Below, one piece after another: positions 60,827 to 64,000 of a DNA stretch of 64,000 nucleotides. The translations under genes were made by a program, and so were the position numbers. Each line of letters begins with the position of its first letter. Within the stretch, counting starts at the first letter, position 1. The stretch is from Microtetraspora sp. NBRC 16547 (GTDB lineage: Bacteria; Actinomycetota; Actinomycetes; Streptosporangiales; Streptosporangiaceae). Location of the stretch: assembly GCF_030268965.1 (NCBI RefSeq), contig NZ_BSSE01000013.1, positions 5,642 to 69,641 on the forward strand, in the 5' to 3' direction. The notes below the pieces were generated by a model that was not told the origin of the DNA, did no database searches, and saw only the letters and a program-made list of their open reading frames with translations.

Positions 60827-61314
60827 AGATCCCTCGTACGCTCACCTGGTTTTTCGCCGCCTCCGGATGGCTCGCCATGTGGGCCACCGGCCTTCCCCCC
60901 GGACCGCCGCGGTTCGTCATCGCGTTCGCCTATGTGCTGACGTGTCCCGGCGCGGCGCTGCTCTGCCTGATCGCCCCCCTGCTGCGCTGGCGGAGCCGCC
61001 GGGCGGATCCCCTCGAAACGGTCGCGCTCACGCTGGGGCTCAGCCTGGCCGTCGGCATCCTCGTCAGCGAGATCTACTTCCTGTGGTTCCGCTACTCGCT
61101 GCCGGTGACGCTGGGTACTCTCGCCGGGCTGACGACCGCGTTCGCGCTCGGCGCCCTGCTCAGAGAACGGGTCCAGGCGCGCCGGGCGGGGAGACCCGTT
61201 GGAGGCCGGGCGAAGAAGCCGGGCGAAGAAGCCGGACGGGGGCCGCGCCGAGAAACAACAGACCGGGAGGCAGCAGGGCGAGAAGCAGCAGGACGAGAAA
61301 GGAGATCCGCCTGA
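60823..61314 (+). CDS. Small membrane protein, DUF1616-like
   Basis: A 163-residue protein with three transmembrane segments in the first 110 residues and a basic, repetitive Arg/Glu-rich tail (TDREAAGREAAGRERR). The first part resembles the N-terminal region of DUF1616 proteins. It overlaps the fusion gene by four bases and touches the deacetylase start, so it is likely co-translated with them. The function is unknown. Confidence 0.7.
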   Translation: MKIPRTLTWFFAASGWLAMWATGLPPGPPRFVIAFAYVLTCPGAALLCLIAPLLRWRSRRADPLETVALTLGLSLAVGILVSEIYFLWFRYSLPVTLGTLAGLTTAFALGALLRERVQARRAGRPVGGRAKKPGEEAGRGPRRETTDREAAGREAAGRERRSA

Positions 61315-62093
61315 TGAGACCCATCCCCGTGCTGGCCTATCACTCGATCAGTGACGACCCTCCGTCCTGGATCGCTCCGTTCACCGTACGGGTGCGCGAT
61401 TTCCACGAGCAGCTGGCCCGCGTCCAGGCGGGCGGATACACCACGCTGACGGTCGCTCAGCTCACGGGCGGCGATCCGGTGCCCGAGCGGGCCGTCGTGA
61501 TCACCTTCGACGACGGTTTCGCCGACCTGCTCGGGGTGGCCGCGCCCGCGCTGGCCGCGCGGGAGATGACCGCCACGGCCTATCTCACGACGGGTGCCCT
61601 CGGGCCGGTGAGCCGGAGCCTGCTGCCGCCCGCGCCGATGGTGAGACTCGACCAGGCGGTCGCCCTCGAAGAGCACGGACTGGAGATCGGCGCGCACACC
61701 CTGACCCATCCGCAGCTCGACAGCGTGCCTCTGGCGACCGCCCGCCGGGAGATCGCCGAGCCGAGGAAGGTCCTGGAGGACACGCTGGGACATCCCGTCA
61801 CCGGCTTCGCCTACCCGCACGGCTACAACAGCCACGCGGTGCGCCGCCTGGTGCGCGAAGCCGGCTACCTCTCGGCGTGCGCCGTGAAGAACGCCCTCAG
61901 CTCTCCCGCGGACGATCGCTTCCAGATCGCCCGCCTCACCCTCATGTCCACCACCACGCCGGCCGAGTTCTCCCGATGGCTGGCCGGTGAGGGGGCGAGA
62001 GTGGCCCCGTTCCCCGAGCGACTGGTCACCAAAGGCTGGCGTGCCTACCGGCGTGGCCGCGCTCTGCTGCGCAGATTGGACAAGGCATCATGA
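61314..62093 (+). CDS. Polysaccharide deacetylase (NodB/CE4 family)
   Basis: A 259-residue enzyme. CE4 motifs are TFDDGFAD (motif 1, with catalytic Asp and metal-binding Asp) and HTLTHPQL (motif 2, His-x3-His). It removes N-acetyl groups from sugars such as GlcNAc in polymers. No signal peptide is visible, so it may act on lipid-linked intermediates in the cytoplasm, or be exported otherwise. The ribosome-binding site is GGAGAT. Stop overlaps the next gene. Confidence 0.9.
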   Translation: MRPIPVLAYHSISDDPPSWIAPFTVRVRDFHEQLARVQAGGYTTLTVAQLTGGDPVPERAVVITFDDGFADLLGVAAPALAAREMTATAYLTTGALGPVSRSLLPPAPMVRLDQAVALEEHGLEIGAHTLTHPQLDSVPLATARREIAEPRKVLEDTLGHPVTGFAYPHGYNSHAVRRLVREAGYLSACAVKNALSSPADDRFQIARLTLMSTTTPAEFSRWLAGEGARVAPFPERLVTKGWRAYRRGRALLRRLDKAS

Positions 62094-63019
62094 CCGAGCA
62101 TCCCCCCGTCTCGATCGTCGTCTCGACGATGGGACAGCGCGAGACGTACCTGAAGGAGGCGATCGACAGCTTCCTCGCCCAGGACTACCCCGGCCACATC
62201 ACGGTGATCGTCTCGTTCGACAAGTCCGAGCCGGACGAGAGCCTGGTCCAGGAGCTGCCGCGCCGGCGGGTGCGCGTGATCAGAAACACCCGCACCCCCG
62301 GCCTTCCCGGCTCACGGAACGCGGGCATCATGGCGGCCGAGACCGATCTGGTCGCCTTCTGCGACGACGACGACCTCTACCTGCCGGGGAAGATCACCGC
62401 TCAGGTCATGGCGATCCGTTCGTCACCCCGGTCCGTCGCGGTCTTCTGCGGCCAGCAGGTGTTCCGCAACGACTCCGAGTGGACGGTCGACCAGATCCAC
62501 CCCGCCCCAGAGATCACCCTCTCCGACCTGCTCAGGCGGCGCCACGCGGTGGCGCAGAGCGTCACGCTCATGGTGCGTAAGAGCATGCTGCTGGAGGACG
62601 GGGTAGGTCTGTTCGCCGAGGATCTCCCCGGCGGGTACGGCGAGGACTACGAGATGCTGATCCGCCTTGCCCGGCACAGCCCCATCCTGAGCGTCCCCGA
62701 GGTGCACGTACGCGTCCGGGTGAACCCCGCGTCGTACTTCACCCGCCGCTGGGAGATGATCTCCGACGCGCTCCGGTGGATGCTGGAGCGCTATCCGGAG
62801 TTCCAGACGGTCCCGAGGGGGTACGCGCGGATCGCCGGGCAGATCGCCTTCGCCCACGCGGCGCTGCACGATCGCCGCGGCGCGCTGCGCTGGGCCTGGA
62901 CGACCTTCCGGGCCAGCCCGCTCGAACCGCGGACCTACATCGTCCTTCCCATGGTGGCCCGGCTGGTCGAACCCGAGTTCGTGCAGCGGCGGCTGGCCGC
63001 GTTCGGCTACGGGTTCTGA
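62090..63019 (+). CDS. Family 2 glycosyltransferase
   Basis: A 309-residue GT-A enzyme (SIVVSTMGQRETYL, FCDDDDLYLPGK, and the acceptor segment GGYGEDYEMLIRL). The C-terminal third is helical. It is the last gene of the operon and starts inside the deacetylase stop. Its 3' end overlaps the convergent aminotransferase gene by 13 bp, so there is no room for a separate terminator. Confidence 0.88.
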   Translation: MTEHPPVSIVVSTMGQRETYLKEAIDSFLAQDYPGHITVIVSFDKSEPDESLVQELPRRRVRVIRNTRTPGLPGSRNAGIMAAETDLVAFCDDDDLYLPGKITAQVMAIRSSPRSVAVFCGQQVFRNDSEWTVDQIHPAPEITLSDLLRRRHAVAQSVTLMVRKSMLLEDGVGLFAEDLPGGYGEDYEMLIRLARHSPILSVPEVHVRVRVNPASYFTRRWEMISDALRWMLERYPEFQTVPRGYARIAGQIAFAHAALHDRRGALRWAWTTFRASPLEPRTYIVLPMVARLVEPEFVQRRLAAFGYGF

Positions 63020-64000
63020 GCGGGCGCGGGCGCGATCCTCTCCAGGAGCCGTACGGCGAGGCCCGCCCGCAGCGGATCGACCGGAAGCACGTGGGCGGCC
63101 CACCGGCGTGCGGCCTCGGGGGCCTCGCCCTGATCGACCAGCTCCGGGCCCAGGAGGTCGCCGAGCGGAGGCAGGTACAGATAGTGGGTGACCAGGCCGT
63201 GCCGCTGGAGCTCCGCCACGACGCGGTCCCGCTCCTCCACCAGGAGCGGGACACGGATGAGGGGCTGGTCCGCGTGGGCGCGGGCGCCCGGGGCGGCCTG
63301 GGGGAGCGCGGCGAGCCGGGCCACTCCGGCCACGCGCTCGGCGCGCTGGGCCGTGACCGCCGCCAGGCGGCGCCGCAGGTAGCGCCGGTGGAGCGCGCCC
63401 TGCGCCCGGTCGAAGTCGCGCTGGGCGACGCCGAGCAGCAGGCGGAAGGCGTCCAGGTCTCCCCCCGCCTCCAGCGCCGCCCGCACCTTCGCGCGGTAGG
63501 GCTCCGGATCGTACGCGGGCGTGCCGCTCCGCCCGAGCAGGCCCATCGCGGCGAGCATCACCCGCGCGAGCGCGGGCCTGCGCCGGGCGTTGACGGCGAC
63601 GGCGTACAGGATGTTGGCCACATCCCTGGTGGCCCTCCCCGGTCGGAGGATCTCGTCCCTGGCCTGCCGTACGGCGTCGGGGTCGAGACCGGTGACGAAG
63701 CCGCCCGCGTGGCCCGCGGCGTGCTTGGAGAGAGTGTGGACGCCCGCGTCGCCGAAAGTGCCGACGCGACGGCCCCCGACGGTGGTCTGCAACGCGTGCG
63801 CGCAGTCCTCGATGAGGGGGATGCCGGCCTGGTCGCAGCGTTCGCGCAGCTCGGCCACCCGGTCCGGGACGCCGAGGTGGTTGGTGGTCAGGACGGCGTC
63901 GACGCCGTCCAGCGTCACGGTCTCGACGTCGATGTTGCCGTCCGCGAGGGACGCCGGGGCCATGACCGGCCGGAGTCCGGCGGCCATGGCGGCGAACGCG
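63007..64000 (-). CDS. DegT/DnrJ/EryC1 aminotransferase, 5' partial
   Basis: At least 330 residues of a PLP-dependent sugar aminotransferase-like protein; the N-terminus lies beyond the window, since the frame is open to position 64000 (the ATG at 63987 is inside the conserved ...AMAAGLRPV segment). IPLIEDCAHAL holds the Asp that contacts PLP, and HTLSKHAAGHAGGFV the Schiff-base Lys. Family members make amino sugars for surface glycans or antibiotics, which fits the convergent glycan operon. The C-terminal region (about 200-330) is Arg/Ala-rich and less typical. It stops at TAG 63007. Confidence 0.85.
   Translation of the reverse strand, partial: AFAAMAAGLRPVMAPASLADGNIDVETVTLDGVDAVLTTNHLGVPDRVAELRERCDQAGIPLIEDCAHALQTTVGGRRVGTFGDAGVHTLSKHAAGHAGGFVTGLDPDAVRQARDEILRPGRATRDVANILYAVAVNARRRPALARVMLAAMGLLGRSGTPAYDPEPYRAKVRAALEAGGDLDAFRLLLGVAQRDFDRAQGALHRRYLRRRLAAVTAQRAERVAGVARLAALPQAAPGARAHADQPLIRVPLLVEERDRVVAELQRHGLVTHYLYLPPLGDLLGPELVDQGEAPEAARRWAAHVLPVDPLRAGLAVRLLERIAPAPAQNP

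Noticed and set aside
1-64000. tRNA, rRNA, prophage or integrative element borders
   Set aside because: No tRNA cloverleaf, integrase, or direct-repeat attachment sites were found; only one short transposase remnant is present.

Overview
The window is high-GC actinobacterial chromosome. It carries a complete Pup-proteasome system (pup, prcB, prcA, pafA, dop, arc/mpa, pafB, pafC) with the neighbours seen in actinomycetes: tatA/tatC, a DUF3866 protein, an FKBP lipoprotein, trmI, a RecB-type nuclease with an M50 protease, a PAC2-family protein and metH. Gene content and protein style suggest a Streptosporangiaceae-like or related filamentous actinomycete. That placement is an inference; no 16S gene is present.

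Layout. 1-680: the left edge holds an in-frame tandem repeat (48/45-bp units, Arg-rich) of uncertain coding strand, followed by a decayed IS5-like transposase fragment. 678-2508: a TetR regulator and a diacylglycerol-kinase-family lipid kinase. 2544-12455: tatC, tatA, a small membrane protein, pafC, pafB, DUF3866 (opposite strand), FKBP lipoprotein, pafA, a lipoprotein, prcA and prcB. 12456-24189: the rest of the proteasome locus, interrupted by genes on the other strand (a Gfo/Idh oxidoreductase with a GH38 mannosidase between prcB and pup, and a kinase-fold protein lacking its catalytic Asp between pup and dop) and by an acyltransferase between dop and arc; trmI closes it. 24332-30399: a two-domain GNAT protein, a PfkB kinase/class III aminotransferase operon with a divergent TetR regulator, and an FHA protein with a small coupled ORF. 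30488-34708: M50 protease, RecB/Cas4-like nuclease, NarL-type two-component system. 34733-40761: a five-gene dipeptide/oligopeptide ABC transporter operon. 41113-49528: membrane protein, HAD phosphatase, metH, PAC2 protein, peptide deformylase, and a Tat-type peptidoglycan amidase preceded by a candidate RNA pseudoknot that covers its ribosome binding site. 50000-63019: a ten-gene, largely translationally coupled operon for a cell-surface or secreted glycan (GT2 enzymes, Wzx-like flippase, GH26-like lipoprotein, methyltransferase, ATP-grasp ligase, GT2/membrane fusion, polysaccharide deacetylase). 63007-64000: a convergent, truncated DegT/DnrJ aminotransferase.

How it works together. Pup (already ending in Gly-Gly-Glu) is ligated to targets by PafA, removed by Dop, and pupylated targets are unfolded by Arc/Mpa into the PrcA/PrcB core; PafB/PafC are the WYL transcription factors of the locus. 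The glycan operon contains chain-building enzymes, an exporter and tailoring enzymes, but no obvious initiating phosphoglycosyltransferase within the window.

The most unusual signals are: (i) an H-type pseudoknot with A-rich loops whose second stem pairs half of the Shine-Dalgarno sequence of the amidase gene; (ii) the kinase-fold protein with Ala in place of the catalytic Asp beside pup and dop; (iii) a recurrent leaderless start architecture (TANNNT, 6-7 nt, start codon) at seven genes; (iv) a perfect palindrome lying between the -35 and -10 boxes of the PfkB operon, next to a divergent TetR gene; and (v) the repeat array at the left edge.
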